Assembly: GCA_030599405.1 (NCBI GenBank) | Contig: JAUVOB010000133.1 | Coordinates: 1-5,476, forward strand | Direction of reading: 5' to 3' | Length of the DNA stretch: 5,476 bases | Source of the DNA: Chloroflexota bacterium | Lineage (GTDB): Bacteria; Chloroflexota; Anaerolineae; Promineifilales; Promineifilaceae | In this document: in pieces, positions 4,953-5,476 of the stretch | Position numbering within the stretch: position 1 is the stretch's first letter | Layout of the letters: each line of letters starts with the position of its first letter | The notes under the pieces: model-generated | Database searches by the model: none | What the model was told of the DNA's origin: nothing | The model's input: only the letters and a program-made list of their open reading frames with translations | Made by a program: the position numbers and the translations under genes

Positions 4953-5476
4953 ATGAATTCATTATTGGCTTTCGTGACAGCTCATCGCACGAAGTTCTTT
5001 GTCGTCCTTGTTCTTGCGGCGTCCGGATTTTTGCTTCTTTGGCAAGAACCCCAGAAACCCCTTCGGGTGGCGGTGGCTAAGGGCGGGCGCATGCTAGAGA
5101 TGTCGGCCATCTTGGAATCGGCCGCTAACCAAGGAGCATTGCGCGGTCTGGTCCTTGATGATGTGCGTGTTTCGATCCTCCTTGATGATAAAGACTATGG
5201 TTTTCTCTACGCCTACCCTCTTGGTCCCGCCGAAGCCAAGGCATGGCGCGAGAACGGATGCGATGTCGATTCCTGTGCGCAGGTAACTCTGTATGATTTT
5301 TCAGAAGGCGGCACTATTGAAGTAATTGTCAACATCGATGAGGCCGAAGTCATTGATTTGTGGGTAGAACCTGATGCTCGCCCCGGAGCCAGTCCCTACA
5401 TCATCCCTAGGGCTCTCGCAGCCATCGCGGCCGATCGCGATATGGTGGAGCTGTTAGGCGATGTACGATCTATGGA
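4953..5476 (+). CDS. Membrane-anchored protein of unknown function (gene continues past the right edge)
   Basis: The frame is open for 174 codons from ATG 4953 to the window end. AGGTAAG begins at 4941, placing AGG 9 nt before the ATG, and an in-frame TAA at 4944 sets the upstream limit. R12-K14 are followed by one hydrophobic segment (about 15-30, 'FFVVLVLAASGFLLLW'), a signal anchor or uncleaved signal, so residues from about 32 on should be outside the membrane. The outer part is soluble and mixed alpha/beta: 'LRGLVLDDVRVSILLDDKDY', 'CDVDSC' (C103, C108; CX4C), 'VTLYDFSEGGTIEVIVNID' and 'EVIDLWVEPDARPG', then a helix 'PRALAAIAADRDMVELLGDV'. The run of a strand pair, 'V.D.W..P...P' and a helix with 'A..D..V..LLG' recalls PepSY-like or copper amine oxidase N-terminal modules, a weak resemblance from memory. 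The two cysteines could form a disulfide or hold a metal. No enzyme motif is visible. Clearly a real gene by frame, ribosome binding site and promoter. Confidence 0.78.
   Translation, partial: MNSLLAFVTAHRTKFFVVLVLAASGFLLLWQEPQKPLRVAVAKGGRMLEMSAILESAANQGALRGLVLDDVRVSILLDDKDYGFLYAYPLGPAEAKAWRENGCDVDSCAQVTLYDFSEGGTIEVIVNIDEAEVIDLWVEPDARPGASPYIIPRALAAIAADRDMVELLGDVRSM

Noticed and set aside
1..5476. A defence, mobile-element or biosynthetic-cluster system
   Set aside because: No transposase, recombinase, nuclease, toxin-antitoxin, CRISPR repeat or cluster-type enzyme is encoded; the identifiable genes are housekeeping.

Overview
The window is bacterial chromosomal DNA of moderate G+C with short intergenic gaps. 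It carries six protein genes. Two run off the ends: an acyl-CoA dehydrogenase at the left edge and an unidentified membrane-anchored protein at the right edge. I see no RNA genes, mobile elements, CRISPR arrays or phage genes. The gene content is housekeeping and cofactor metabolism. The folK-folP fusion, the LysM/M23 endopeptidase style, the CoaBC sequence variants and the acyl-CoA dehydrogenase suggest Chloroflexota, perhaps a marine SAR202/Dehalococcoidia-like lineage. That assignment comes from remembered family patterns and is not proven by the window.

Layout. (1) Minus strand, 1-1621: folKP (GTG start at 1621), then after 43 nt the start of an acyl-CoA dehydrogenase; they are probably co-transcribed from a strong sigma70-like promoter (TTGACA-17 nt-TATATT on the minus strand, 1672-1700). 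(2) The 160-bp divergent spacer 1622-1781 holds this promoter and two perfect 11-bp palindromes. (3) Plus strand, 1782-3083: a secreted LysM + M23 peptidase. It converges on the next gene with only 20 bp between stop codons and no visible terminator hairpin. (4) Minus strand, 3104-4718: coaBC followed by a DUF423 membrane protein gene, 7 nt apart, with the DUF423 ribosome binding site spanning the coaBC stop codon. (5) The 234-bp divergent spacer 4719-4952 has a bulged 9-bp inverted repeat, a perfect 10-bp palindrome and a consensus TATAAT box. (6) Plus strand, 4953 to the end: a membrane-anchored protein of unknown function, incomplete.

How the genes work together. FolKP catalyses two consecutive steps of folate synthesis, giving dihydropteroate. 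CoaBC makes 4'-phosphopantetheine, the precursor of coenzyme A, and acyl-CoA dehydrogenase uses CoA thioesters. The M23 enzyme belongs to envelope remodelling. No single pathway unites the window and I found no convincing new multi-gene system. The least explained parts are the right-edge protein with its regulatory-looking spacer, and the active-site substitutions in CoaBC.
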